From: Mesorhizobium sp.
Lineage (GTDB): Bacteria; Pseudomonadota; Alphaproteobacteria; Rhizobiales; Rhizobiaceae
Direction of reading: 5' to 3'
Length of the DNA: 64,000 nt
Assembly: GCF_024710845.1 (NCBI RefSeq)
Contig: NZ_JANJTZ010000056.1
Span: 186,001 to 250,000 of the forward strand
Shown: positions 19,059-29,953 of the stretch, in pieces
Position numbering within the stretch: position 1 is the first letter of the stretch
Layout of the letters: every line of letters begins with the position of its first letter
The notes under the pieces: model-generated
Seen by the model: only the letters and a program-made list of their open reading frames with translations
What the model was told of the DNA's origin: nothing
Database searches by the model: none
Made by a program: the position numbers and the translations under genes

Positions 19059-19580
19059 CGGGGCTGGGTATCACAAGCTTTCTCGTCAGCGTGACTCGCG
19101 GCACTCAATGCGCCGCTGTGGTGGGCGAAGCCGAAGCTAGCCCCCGCCAGCATGTCATCCGAGTGGCACCATCTACATTTTTCCGCCTCGCGATCGACAA
19201 AGTGGCCGGATTCTCGACGTGTCGTTCGAAGGGCTTCCAGGCCTCGCCGACGGCGTGCTTGTGCCATGCCCAGTGAGCGGGCCTATGCGAGGGGCTTCTT
19301 GGAGCGGGAAGCAATAACAACCGGCGTTCGCACGGCACCCGTTGTCGGACCAAGCATCATCGTGCTCGACCGCATCGACGGCCGCTCTCGTCGGCAAAAG
19401 TCGCCAAATCCCTCGATCGGATCAAATCACTGTCGGGCTTCGGGTATCGGTGCTCATTTTCCACCAACGAACGCGAGGCGCTCGCCAGATTGGATCACAG
19501 CCATATCACAGACAGCACACAGGTCACCGTCTGTGACAAGGCAATTGCACGGCCTGCCGCGCATCCGACCTTCCCGTAGA

Positions 19581-20537
19581 TCAGAACCCGACCATGTCGC
19601 CGCCTTTCAGCCCCAGCAGTTGCCGTGCCTCCGCGGGGGTTGCGATCTCGTGCCCGAGTTCGGTGAGGATGGTTCTGATTTTGCGCACCTGTTCGGCATT
19701 TGACGAGGCGAGCCTGCCGCGGCCGATATGGAGCGAGTCCTCGAGACCCACGCGCACCGATCCGCCGAGCATCGCCGCCTGCGTGGCGAAAGGCATCTGG
19801 AAGCGCCCGGCCGCCAGTACCGACCAGCGGTAGTCGGAGCCGAACAGCTTGTCTGCCTTCTGCTTCATGAAGGTCAGGTTCTCCATATCCGGCCCAATTC
19901 CACCGAGGATGCCGAAGATCATCTGGACGAAGAAGGGTGGCTTCACGAGGCCGCGGTCGACGAAATGGGCGAGGTTGTAGAGATGCCCCACGTCGTAGCA
20001 CTCGTGCTCGAAGCGTGTGCCGTGCTCCTGGCCGAGCATTTTCAGGATGCGCTCGATGTCGCGGAACGTGTTGCGGAAGATGAAGTCGTCGGTACCGCGC
20101 AGGTAGGGCTCCTCCCATTCGTGCTTCCACGAGGCATAGCGGTCGGCCAGCGGATAGATGCCGAAGTTCATCGACCCCATATTCAGCGAGCACATTTCCG
20201 GCTTCGCCAGTAGCGGCGCGGCGAGACGCTGCTCGACCGTCATGTTGAGCCCGCCGCCGGTGGTGACATTGATGACCGCGTCGGTGGCCTGCTTGATGCG
20301 CGGCAGGAACTGCATGAAGACGGTCGGGTCGGGTGTCGGCCGGCCATCCTTCGGGTCGCGTGCGTGAAGGTGCAGGATCGCCGCCCCCGCTTCCGCTGCC
20401 TCGATCGACTGGCGGGCGATCTCGTCAGGCGTGATCGGCAGCGCATCAGACATGGTCGGCGTATGAATGCCGCCGGTGACGGCGCAGGTGATGATGACTT
20501 TCTTGGACAGGTCGGCCATTTCTCTCTCGATTTTCAT
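19581..20537 (-). CDS. BKACE family protein (DUF849, beta-keto acid cleavage enzyme)
   Basis: VIITCAVTGGIHTPTMSDALPITPDEIARQSIEAAEAGAAILHLHARDPKDGRPTPD. Confidence 0.93.
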   Translation of the reverse strand: MKIEREMADLSKKVIITCAVTGGIHTPTMSDALPITPDEIARQSIEAAEAGAAILHLHARDPKDGRPTPDPTVFMQFLPRIKQATDAVINVTTGGGLNMTVEQRLAAPLLAKPEMCSLNMGSMNFGIYPLADRYASWKHEWEEPYLRGTDDFIFRNTFRDIERILKMLGQEHGTRFEHECYDVGHLYNLAHFVDRGLVKPPFFVQMIFGILGGIGPDMENLTFMKQKADKLFGSDYRWSVLAAGRFQMPFATQAAMLGGSVRVGLEDSLHIGRGRLASSNAEQVRKIRTILTELGHEIATPAEARQLLGLKGGDMVGF

Positions 20538-21544
20538 TCGGGGAAGACGACACGCCGGCGCACGGGCACCAAGGTGATGCCGGTACGCTGGACGAAATAG
20601 CCCCACAGGCCCTTCGGCGCCCGCAGCATGACGAGGATGGCCACGGCGCCCAACACGATCAGATAGGTCGTGCCGAGATCGGCGAGCGTTTCGCGCAGCA
20701 GGAAAAACAGGATGGTACCTATGATCGGACCTTCGATGGTGCCGATGCCGCCGATGACCGCGATGAAAATGACGTAGGCGGTCCAGTCGTTGACGCTGAA
20801 CGCGGCGTCCGGCGAAATGCGCAGCTTCTGGAGAAAAATGAACGCGCCGGTCATCGACGTGAAGCCCGCCACGGCGGTGTAGACGACGAGCTTGGTGCGC
20901 CAGATGTCGATGCCGAGGCTTTCGGATGCAACCTCGCTGTCGCGCAGCGCGGTCAGTGCCAGACCCATGCGCGAGCGGAGCAGTAGGACGACGAAGGCGA
21001 TCGATGCGACAGCGATGGTCAGCGCAGTCCAGTAGATCGCCGCCTCGCGCAATCCGCGGTCAGAGGCGATGTTGACGACGATTGCCGCAGGTAGGCTGGT
21101 GCCCGAGCCGCCGCCGAGCGAAGAAACCTGCGCGAAGGACAAACGGAAGACCTCCGCCAGAACCCAGGTGCCAATGGCGAAGTAGGCGCCCTGCAACCGA
21201 AAAAGCAGCGGCGCGATGGGCAGGGCAATGATGGCGCCGGCGACGCCGGCAATCGCGATGGCCGCAAGGGGGTGGATGCCGAGAAACATGGCAAGCGCGA
21301 ACAGCATGTAGCCGCCGAAGCCGACATAGGCTTGCTGCCCGACCGAGACGAGGCCGGCATAGCCGGCCATCAGGTTCCACAGAGTCGCCAGCGCGACGAA
21401 GGAATAGACCTCGCCTAGCAGCCGCACATTGGCGCGACCAGCCCACCACGGCGCGGCAATGAGGCCGGCCAGCAGCAGGAGCGCGACGATCGCGGTGACG
21501 CGGCTCAGTCGCGTCGAGCGCTGGATCGCGAAGGATACGGCCAT
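20534..21544 (-). CDS. livM: Branched-chain ABC transporter permease LivM
   Basis: LMAGYAGLVSVGQQAYVGFGGYM; IGGIGTIEGPIIGT; ORF track start at 22417 is an extension. Confidence 0.92.
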   Translation of the reverse strand: MAVSFAIQRSTRLSRVTAIVALLLLAGLIAAPWWAGRANVRLLGEVYSFVALATLWNLMAGYAGLVSVGQQAYVGFGGYMLFALAMFLGIHPLAAIAIAGVAGAIIALPIAPLLFRLQGAYFAIGTWVLAEVFRLSFAQVSSLGGGSGTSLPAAIVVNIASDRGLREAAIYWTALTIAVASIAFVVLLLRSRMGLALTALRDSEVASESLGIDIWRTKLVVYTAVAGFTSMTGAFIFLQKLRISPDAAFSVNDWTAYVIFIAVIGGIGTIEGPIIGTILFFLLRETLADLGTTYLIVLGAVAILVMLRAPKGLWGYFVQRTGITLVPVRRRVVFPE

Positions 21545-22406
21545 CAGTCCATCCTCGGAAACAGGCCGCGCGGCCGGACGGCCAGGACCAGGAAAAAGAC
21601 GAGATGGCCGGCGAGGATCTGCCAACCGGGAGAAATCTGAGCGCCGATGGCCTGCGCCACGCCGAGTGCGATCCCGCCGGCCAGTGTGCCCCACAGATTG
21701 CCCAGCCCCCCGATAATGACCGCTTCGAAGCCGAAGATCAGACGTGCAGGTCCGGCAGACGGGTCGAAATTGGTGCGTATGGCAAGGAAGATGCCGGCGA
21801 TGGCGACGATTGCCGCCGAGAGCGCCATAGCCATGCCGAAGACGTGGTTGCGGTCGAGCTTCATCAACTGCGCGATCTCTGGATCGTCCGACGTGGCCCG
21901 GAAAGCGCGTCCCAGAGAGGTGCGATAGAAGATGAGTTCCAGCCCGAAGATGATCAGGACCGAGGCCGCGAACATGACAAGCGGCAGCACGCCCAGCGCC
22001 AGGCCGGGTGCGACCTGAATGCTGGCTGTCTCGATGCTGCCCGCCGCCAGCCGGTGGCTGTCCGCGGTGAAGGCAACGAGCAGGCCGTTCTGCAGGATGA
22101 CCGAAATGCCGAAGGTGACCAGCAGCGGCGACAGCAGGTCCTTGCCGATGGTGGGATTGAGAAGCAGCCGTTGCATTGCATAGCCGAGCGCGGCCATCAG
22201 CGGCACGACGATGACTGCCGAGGCGAGCGGATGCAGACCCGTTGCCTGAACGACGACGAGCGCGACGTAGGCCGCGGCGACGATCATGTCGCCGTGCGCG
22301 ATGTTGACCAGCCGCATGACGCCGAAGATCAGCGACAGGCCCGCGGCGAACAGCGCGTACAGCCCACCGATCAGAATGCCCTGCACGATGGCGTTGACCC
22401 ACTCCA

Positions 22407-22407
<1 letters not shown>
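21544..22407 (-). CDS. livH: Branched-chain ABC transporter permease LivH
   Basis: MEWVNAIVQGILIGGLYALFAAGLSLIFGVMRLVNIAHGDM. Confidence 0.92.
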
Positions 22408-23124
<717 letters not shown>

Positions 23125-23132
<8 letters not shown>

Positions 23133-23859
23133 GCGCCGCCTCGCCGTCGATGCCCATGTAGATCTCGGCGACCTGAGGGCTGGCCATCACTGAACGTGGC
23201 TCGCCCTCGGCGATCTTTCGGCCGAAATCGATAACGGCGATGCGGTCCACCACGGCAAGCAGCGCATGCACCACATGTTCGATCCAGATGATGGAGACGC
23301 CGGACGCGCGGACGCCATTGATGGTGGCGACCAGATCGACGCATTCGGGCTCCGTCAGTCCGCCGGCGATCTCGTCGAGCAGCAACAGGCTCGGATCGCT
23401 CGCCAGAGCCCGCGCCATTTCCAGCCGCTTGCGCTCGAGCAGCGTCAGGTCGCCAGCCAGCGTGTTGGCCTTGCGCTTCAGGCCGGCTATCTCCAGCACC
23501 TCCACAGCGCGGGCCTCGCTTGCTCGCTCGGAAGCGCCGCGTCCGAATGCCGCTCCGACGAGCACGTTCTCGTAGGTTGTCATGCCCGTGAACGGGTGCG
23601 GAATCTGAAACGATCGGGCGATGCCGCGATGGCAGCGCGCCCGTGCCGACATGCCTGTGACGTCTGTGCCATCGAAGCGGATGCTGCCTGCATCGGTCTT
23701 CACCGTGCCGGCAATCAGGTTGAACAGCGTCGTCTTTCCGGCGCCATTCGGGCCGATGATCCCCAAAGCGTCGCCACGCGCGAGCGACAGCGATACCGTG
23801 TCGATCACCTGTAACTCGCCGTAGCGCTTGCTCAAACCTTCAGCGGCAAGAATCGACAA
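23125..23859 (-). CDS. livG: ABC transporter ATP-binding protein LivG
   Basis: GPNGAGKTTLFNLIAG, LLLDEIAGGLTEPE. Confidence 0.92.
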
Positions 23860-23918
23860 TGACGAATGTCCTTTTGGCTGATTGTGGGGCGCAGGCCGTG
23901 CCCGTGCCCCGTCCCTTG

Positions 23919-25220
23919 TCAGGACAGCAGTTGCAGCTCACCGCCGACCGGAATCTGCGGCGCATTGGCGTTGGTCGTGACCACGAGGTCAACCTTGTCG
24001 CCTTGCTTCTGCCACTGGCCGGCAACGAGCGGGGTCTTGGTGACGTTCTTCACGGGACCCTTCGACCAGTCGACCGACCCGACGATCGTGTCGACCGACG
24101 TAGCGCGAATGGCTTCGACTAGAGCTTCTGAATCCTCGAGATCCGCCGCGCGCTTCACGACATCGGCGACGACTTCGAACAGCGCATGCTTGAAACCGAT
24201 CGGCTGTGTCCACGGCCGGCCGGTCGCCGAGGAATAGCCTTCCGCAAGCTGGCGCGCGCTCTCGCCCGTCAGGCTCGACTTGAAGGGATGGCTCGGCGTC
24301 CACCATATCTCCGAGGTCAGTCCGACACCCCGGTCGCCGAGCGAAGCGATGACCGACGGGAACAGCAACGCCTTGCCGATGGTGACGATCTTCGGTTTGA
24401 ACCCTTGCTGACCGGCCTGGCTCCAGAAATTGGCGAAATCCGGCGGGATCATGTTGCCGGTCACGACCTCGACGCCCGCTGCCTTGAAGGCGGAAATCTG
24501 GGCGGTAAAATTGTCGCTGAGCGGCTGGTAGCGTCCGGGATCGGTGAGCGAAAAGCCGGCCTGCGCCAGCGGCTTGGGGAAGCCCCGTTCGGCGTCGCCC
24601 CAGGCATTGCCGTCGGCGTCGTTGGGAAACAGCCCGCCGACCTTCTTCGCAACTCCTTCGTGTTGCCACAAGGCGAGGAAGGAGGCGATGACATCTTCCA
24701 AGCCCCAGAAGAAGTGGTAGGTCGACTGAAAACCCGTGTCCGGTACGCCGTTGCGCCCGAAGAAATAGGGCTGCCATGGGCAATCCGTGGTGATGCAAGG
24801 CGTGCCGTTCACCTCGGCCTGATCCGAAACCGGGTTGACCGTGTCCGGCGTCGATGCGGCGACGATGATGTCGACCTCGTCGTTGAGGATGAGCTCGGAT
24901 GACACTTCCGCGGCTCGGTTCGGATTGGACTGGCTGTCCTTGGAGATGATCTCGACCGCCCAGGCGCGGCCATTGTTGTCGATCCCTCCGGAATAGGCCT
25001 TCGAGATCCCGGCAAGGATGTGGTCGTCGGCCTCCGCGAAGCCCGCCAGCGGCCCGGTTCGTGGGCTGACGTGGCCGATCCTCAGCTTCGGTGTCTCGGC
25101 ATAGGCGCGGCTGTGCCGCAGGATCGCCGGTGCTGAGACGGCTGCGCCGGCGGCGGCGGTCAGAAACGATCGCCGGTTCATCAAGCTTCGTATCCTCCCA
25201 GTGCTCGTCGATGTCGCCAT
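23919..25220 (-). CDS. Branched-chain-type ABC substrate-binding protein, Tat-like leader
   Basis: MNRRSFLTAAAGAAVSAPAI; PFKSSLTGESA; alternative start 25181. Confidence 0.9.
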   Translation of the reverse strand: MATSTSTGRIRSLMNRRSFLTAAAGAAVSAPAILRHSRAYAETPKLRIGHVSPRTGPLAGFAEADDHILAGISKAYSGGIDNNGRAWAVEIISKDSQSNPNRAAEVSSELILNDEVDIIVAASTPDTVNPVSDQAEVNGTPCITTDCPWQPYFFGRNGVPDTGFQSTYHFFWGLEDVIASFLALWQHEGVAKKVGGLFPNDADGNAWGDAERGFPKPLAQAGFSLTDPGRYQPLSDNFTAQISAFKAAGVEVVTGNMIPPDFANFWSQAGQQGFKPKIVTIGKALLFPSVIASLGDRGVGLTSEIWWTPSHPFKSSLTGESARQLAEGYSSATGRPWTQPIGFKHALFEVVADVVKRAADLEDSEALVEAIRATSVDTIVGSVDWSKGPVKNVTKTPLVAGQWQKQGDKVDLVVTTNANAPQIPVGGELQLLS

Positions 25221-25273
25221 GATCTCCTCCCGAGTTTGGCGGTCGTCGCCGGCCATCGGCCGGCCTGAAAGCG

Positions 25274-25930
25274 TTAGAATGTCGCGTCGCCGGTCACCTG
25301 GCGGTAGAGCACCGGCAGGAGGTCGGCCATGTATCCCATTTCCTCGATGGCGTGCTTGTGGAGCCCGGCGCAGAACTCGTCGTTCAGTGCCTCCTTGCGA
25401 ATGTGCGCACTCTGGTCCTCCGGCAAGGGCAGGCCGCCCGGCATGCGCACGTCGCCGAACCAGAAGCGCGTGCGCATCTCGCAGCCATAGTCCGTATTGC
25501 GCACGAAGTGGCACATGTAGCCGAGGCTCACCGGGTTGTCCCGCGCCCCCGGAAAGGCGCAGACGGCGATACCGTCGACGGCGTCGTACCGAGTCGGATC
25601 GAAGAATTCGTGGGGGTCGCGGAAACTGATCCTCAGCCGGTGAACGGGACCGGAGCCCCCGAGATACTCTTCGACCAGGTGATGTGCGCCGACATAGTTG
25701 CCCCCGACGCGCCCTTCCCAGTCGCTGGAGACGTGATCGCGGGGATGCCAGAGCTTGTACTGGTCGGTTCCGCCCAGCCAGCCGAACCACCAGTGCACCA
25801 TCTTCGCCCGGCAATGCGGCATGCGCGTCAGCGCGGCGATCGTTACATGGCCGTCATCGTAACGGACGATCCCGGACTCGAACGGCAGGTAGCCGGGTTT
25901 CAGCAAATCATTGCGGTCTTCGAAGCGCAT
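25274..25930 (-). CDS. DAPG hydrolase (PhlG)-like protein, copy 1
   Basis: AKMVHWWFGWLGGTDQYKLWHPRDHVSSDWEG, HKHAIEEMGYMADLLPVLYR. Confidence 0.8.
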   Translation of the reverse strand: MRFEDRNDLLKPGYLPFESGIVRYDDGHVTIAALTRMPHCRAKMVHWWFGWLGGTDQYKLWHPRDHVSSDWEGRVGGNYVGAHHLVEEYLGGSGPVHRLRISFRDPHEFFDPTRYDAVDGIAVCAFPGARDNPVSLGYMCHFVRNTDYGCEMRTRFWFGDVRMPGGLPLPEDQSAHIRKEALNDEFCAGLHKHAIEEMGYMADLLPVLYRQVTGDATF

Positions 25931-25939
25931 TCCGCTCTC

Positions 25940-26602
25940 CTAGAATGTCCTGTCGCCCGTAACCTGCCGGTAGAGGATCGGCAGGAACTCGGCGAGATAG
26001 CCCATCTCCTCGGTCGCATGCTGGTGCAGGCGCCTGGCGAGTTCGGACGTCACACGTTGGCCGCGCAATTCGGCGGCCCTTTCCGGCGTGAATGGCGCAG
26101 CCGGGTCCCGGCTCTCCAGGTGTCCGAGAAAGAAGCGCGAGCGCATCTCGCAGCCGAACGAAGTGTTACGCACGAAATGAATCGTACGACTATGATTCAC
26201 CGGCACGTCAAGCGCACCGGTTCGAGCGCAGATCGCGACGCCGTCGAACGCCGCGTAGGCCGTCGCGTCGAGGAATTCGGCAGGATCGCAGAAATTGATC
26301 CTGAGCTTGAACACCGGCCCGTCGTCGCCGCCGAGATATTCGTGGACCAGATGACTGGCGCCGATGTAGCTGCCCGGCGTGCGGTCTTCCCAGTCGCTGA
26401 ACAGGTGATCGGTCGGATGCCAGATCTTGTACTGGTCGGTGCCGCCCAACCAGCCGAACCACCACGCAATCATCTTCGCGCGGCTGCCCGGCATGCGTGT
26501 CAGCGCGCACACGGTACGGAAGCCGTCATCGAAATCGATGACGCCTGATTCGACCGGGAGGTATCCCGGCCGAAACAGCTCGTTGGCGTTTTCGAAGCGC
26601 AT
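25940..26602 (-). CDS. DAPG hydrolase (PhlG)-like protein, copy 2
   Basis: AKMIAWWFGWLGGTDQYKIWHPTDHLFSDWED, HQHATEEMGYLAEFLPILYR; tandem paralog of 25274-25930. Confidence 0.8.
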   Translation of the reverse strand: MRFENANELFRPGYLPVESGVIDFDDGFRTVCALTRMPGSRAKMIAWWFGWLGGTDQYKIWHPTDHLFSDWEDRTPGSYIGASHLVHEYLGGDDGPVFKLRINFCDPAEFLDATAYAAFDGVAICARTGALDVPVNHSRTIHFVRNTSFGCEMRSRFFLGHLESRDPAAPFTPERAAELRGQRVTSELARRLHQHATEEMGYLAEFLPILYRQVTGDRTF

Positions 26603-26612
26603 CGGCCGGTCC

Positions 26613-27896
26613 TCAGAGTGCACTCAGACCCCCGGAAGTCGGTATCGGCTGGTCCGTGGGATTGGCGCGGATCTTCAGGTCGAAACGGTCGCCGGACTTG
26701 ATCCACTGGCCGCCGACCATGGCCGTCTTGGTGACATTCTTGATCGGCGATCCCTGCCATTTGACGCGGCCGGAGAGCGTCTCGTGGTCGGTCGCCATGA
26801 TGGATTCGATGACAGCGTCGCGATCCGTCGCGTCACCGGCGCGCGACAGGACGTCGAGGGCGATCTCGAACAGCGCGTGCTTGGATCCGATGAGCTGGAT
26901 CCACTGCCGGCCGGTCTCCCTTTCCCACGCATCGCACAGGCTCGGCGCCGTCTCGCCGGTCAGCGCCGACTTGAACGGGAAATCGCGATGCCAGCTGACC
27001 TCCGCCGAAAGACCGCTGCCGATGGCGCCGATCGTCTCCAGGGTCTTGGGGAGCAGAAGGGTCTTGCCGATCGACGCGACTTTCGGCTTGAAGCCCTGCT
27101 GGGCGGCCTGGGTCCAGAATGCGAAGAATTCCGGCGGGACCATCGTCGCGACGACAATGTCGACGCCGGCCTTCTTGAACGCGGTGATCTGCGCCGTGAA
27201 GTCGTCCGCCATCGGCGTGTAGCGCCCGGCATCGACGCCCTCGTATCCGGCCTTGGCGAGCGCGGCCGGAAAGCCGAACTTCTCGTTGCCCCAGGCATTT
27301 CCGTCGGCATCGTTGGCGAACATCATGCCGACCTTCCGGTTGGTCTCGATCGTTCCCCACAGCGCCATGTAGGCGGCGATGACGTCCTCGAGTCCGAAGG
27401 CGAACAGGTAGGTCCAGTCGAAGCCCTTGTCGGGCGTGCTGTTGCGGCCCATCACGAAGGGCTGCCAGGGGCAGGAATTGGCGACCATCGGCACGCCGTT
27501 GACCTCGGCCTGGTCGGCGACGGGGTTGACCGTGTCGGGGCCGCCAGCGGCGATGAGCAGGTCGACATTGTCGTCAAGGATAAGCTGGCTGGCCACCTCG
27601 GAGGCGCGGTTGGCGCTCGATTGGCTGTCCTTGATGACGAACTCCACCGGACGGGTTTCGCCCTTCACGGATATGCCCGCCGCGATTTGCGTCTCGAAGC
27701 GCTTCAGGATGAACGCGTCGGGCTCACCAAAGAACGCAAGAGGTCCGGTCTGGGGTGTCACCAGGCCGATGCGGACGGGTGTGCTTGCCGCGAACGACTT
27801 GCTGACCCGCAACACGGCAGGCGCCGCGAGCGCGGCGGATCCCGCCAGGAACAGGCGCCGTGAGATTCTAGGCGTTGTTCTCTTCAAGGTGTGCAT
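26613..27896 (-). CDS. Branched-chain-type ABC substrate-binding protein, paralog of 23919-25220
   Basis: RRLFLAGSAALAAPAVL leader; DTVNPVADQAEVNG; PFKSALTGETA. Confidence 0.9.
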   Translation of the reverse strand: MHTLKRTTPRISRRLFLAGSAALAAPAVLRVSKSFAASTPVRIGLVTPQTGPLAFFGEPDAFILKRFETQIAAGISVKGETRPVEFVIKDSQSSANRASEVASQLILDDNVDLLIAAGGPDTVNPVADQAEVNGVPMVANSCPWQPFVMGRNSTPDKGFDWTYLFAFGLEDVIAAYMALWGTIETNRKVGMMFANDADGNAWGNEKFGFPAALAKAGYEGVDAGRYTPMADDFTAQITAFKKAGVDIVVATMVPPEFFAFWTQAAQQGFKPKVASIGKTLLLPKTLETIGAIGSGLSAEVSWHRDFPFKSALTGETAPSLCDAWERETGRQWIQLIGSKHALFEIALDVLSRAGDATDRDAVIESIMATDHETLSGRVKWQGSPIKNVTKTAMVGGQWIKSGDRFDLKIRANPTDQPIPTSGGLSAL

Positions 27897-28818
27897 GCGA
27901 TCCTCCCAGACACGATGCTGATTGCTTTAGATGCGCAAACACGTTTGCGCGTAGAACGGCCGCCTCGTCCGGCGTCCATTTTCGGAAACCCTCGCCACTT
28001 TTCATGCCGAGCCTTCCGTCCTCGACCAGTTGCTCGAGATAGGCCGACGGTTCCGGCGAGCGGTTCAGATGGCGAAGCACGACTTTGTGGATGTCGAGAG
28101 TCAGGTCGGTCCCGACCAGATCGGCGTTCTCGATGGGGCCGAGCACGGCCAGGCGTCGGCCGAAGCTCGCCTTCACCACGGTGTCGACCGTCTCGGCATC
28201 CGCGATGCCCTCCGCAACGATCGCGATCGCCTCGCGCCACAACGCATGCTGCAATCGGTTGCCGACAAAGCCCGGGACGTCCTTCCTGACATGCACCGGC
28301 TGCTTGCCGACCGACTTGAGCAGTTCGATCATGCGATCGACGGCGCTGTCGGTGGTCCGATCAGTTCCGACGACTTCCACCAGCGGCACGAGGAAGGGCG
28401 GGTTCCACCAGTGCGTGCCGAGAATGCGATGTGCCGTGTCCAGCCCGTCTGCGATCTGGCCGATGGGGATGACGGATGTATTCGACGCGAGCAGCGCTTC
28501 GGGTTTCGACAGCGCCACGAGCGACCTGAAGATCGTGCGCTTCAGGTCCAGGCGTTCCGGCGCGGCTTCGATCACTACATCCGCGTCGGCCACCGCCTGA
28601 GCGAGGTCTGCATGACCGGATACCAGACCTTCCGCACCCGGCGGCAGATCGAGCTGGAGCAGATTGGCGCGTATGCGGCTGCGCAGGCTGTCCAGAGCCG
28701 CCTGCTGCGCGTCATAGACCTGAACCCGATGGTCGGCGAGCGCGAAGACTTGCGCGATCCCGTGGCCCATGAGGCCGGCGCCCACGATCGCTATGGTTGC
28801 GCGCGCTGTCATCGTCAT
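27868..28818 (-). CDS. 3-hydroxyacyl-CoA dehydrogenase family protein
   Basis: IAIVGAGLMGHGIAQVFA, LASNTSVIPI, GTHWWNPPFLVPLVEVV. Confidence 0.92.
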   Translation of the reverse strand: MTMTARATIAIVGAGLMGHGIAQVFALADHRVQVYDAQQAALDSLRSRIRANLLQLDLPPGAEGLVSGHADLAQAVADADVVIEAAPERLDLKRTIFRSLVALSKPEALLASNTSVIPIGQIADGLDTAHRILGTHWWNPPFLVPLVEVVGTDRTTDSAVDRMIELLKSVGKQPVHVRKDVPGFVGNRLQHALWREAIAIVAEGIADAETVDTVVKASFGRRLAVLGPIENADLVGTDLTLDIHKVVLRHLNRSPEPSAYLEQLVEDGRLGMKSGEGFRKWTPDEAAVLRANVFAHLKQSASCLGGSHAHLEENNA

Positions 28819-29606
28819 CCCGCCGTGTAGCCGCCGTCGGCGTAGAGGATGTGGCCCGTGAAGAAATCCGACGCCTTGGACGCCAGGAACATCAAAGGAC
28901 CTGCCAGGTCTTCCGGCTCCCCCAACCGCCCCTTGGGCACGCGCGCAAGAAAGCCTTTGCGGACGGATTGAGCGTTCTCGGTCTCCTCGAACATCCACGC
29001 GGTCAAGGGCGATCGGAAGACCGTCGGTGCGATGGCGTTGACGGTGATTCCGGTCGGCCCGAGTTCGCAGCCCAGTGCCCGGGTGATCCCGTCGATGGCA
29101 GCCTTTGAGGCGCAGTAGGCGGTATAGCCGGCAGGATGCCCGAGCAGTCCGCGGGCCGACGACATCAGCACGATCTTGCCGCCGTCGCCCTGCGAGAGCA
29201 TCTGTCTGGTCGCTGCGCGCGCCATCAGCCAGCTCTGCGTGACATTGGCGTCCATCACGTCGAGAAACCGCCCTGGCGCCATGTCGCCGATTTTGGCGAC
29301 GTCGTTCTTGCCGGAGGCGACGATCAAAATGTCGACGCGGCCGAAACGGGCGGCAGTCTCGGCGACGATACGGTCGCATTCTGCTTCGTCGGAAGGACGC
29401 GCATTGATCGAGAGGATCTCGGCATCGCCGCAGGCATCGGCCGTTTCGGCAAGAGCGTTCGCATTGCCGGCAACCAGCGCAACCCGCGCTCCCGCGCCGG
29501 CCAGTACCTGAGCCGCGACTGCTCCGAACGCCCCCGATGCTCCCGTGACGATCGCCACCTTGCCGGCAATGTCGAACAACGACAGCGGGTTCGCGAGCGC
29601 GCTCAT
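28815..29606 (-). CDS. SDR family oxidoreductase
   Basis: VTGASGAFGAVAA, YCASKAAIDG, ATGA overlap. Confidence 0.92.
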   Translation of the reverse strand: MSALANPLSLFDIAGKVAIVTGASGAFGAVAAQVLAGAGARVALVAGNANALAETADACGDAEILSINARPSDEAECDRIVAETAARFGRVDILIVASGKNDVAKIGDMAPGRFLDVMDANVTQSWLMARAATRQMLSQGDGGKIVLMSSARGLLGHPAGYTAYCASKAAIDGITRALGCELGPTGITVNAIAPTVFRSPLTAWMFEETENAQSVRKGFLARVPKGRLGEPEDLAGPLMFLASKASDFFTGHILYADGGYTAG

Positions 29607-29953
29607 ACGACTGCTCCTGGCGGATGGGGGATTACTACGAGCATGATGCAGACCCGATTGGAGCGATTGACGATCTCACGCACCTCGCCCGGCGCTATCG
29701 TGCAGGAATCGAACGGGCCGAGCACGGTCTCCACGCCGTCGACGATTACGGCCATTTCTCCGTCGAGGACGACGTAGACCTTCTCGAAGGGCGTGGAGTC
29801 CGGCCCGGCGCCGCCGCCGGGAAGGAACTGCGACAGGCCAACCCACTGGTTCGTCGGCCCGCCCTTCTCGAAGCCCTGAAGCCTCAGACCGACCATGCCG
29901 CGATGGTTGGGGGCGTCATAGGGCTTCGCGTCGGAGAAGCGTCGGGCGAGCAT
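29603..29953 (-). CDS. Cupin domain protein
   Basis: VGLSQFLPGGGAGPDSTPFEKVYVVLDGEMAVIVDG. Confidence 0.85.
   Translation of the reverse strand: MLARRFSDAKPYDAPNHRGMVGLRLQGFEKGGPTNQWVGLSQFLPGGGAGPDSTPFEKVYVVLDGEMAVIVDGVETVLGPFDSCTIAPGEVREIVNRSNRVCIMLVVIPHPPGAVV

Noticed and set aside
19060-19570. Possible transposase or further ICE gene in the gap before BKACE
   Set aside because: Several short frames were read on both strands; none gave a recognisable family, so no feature called.
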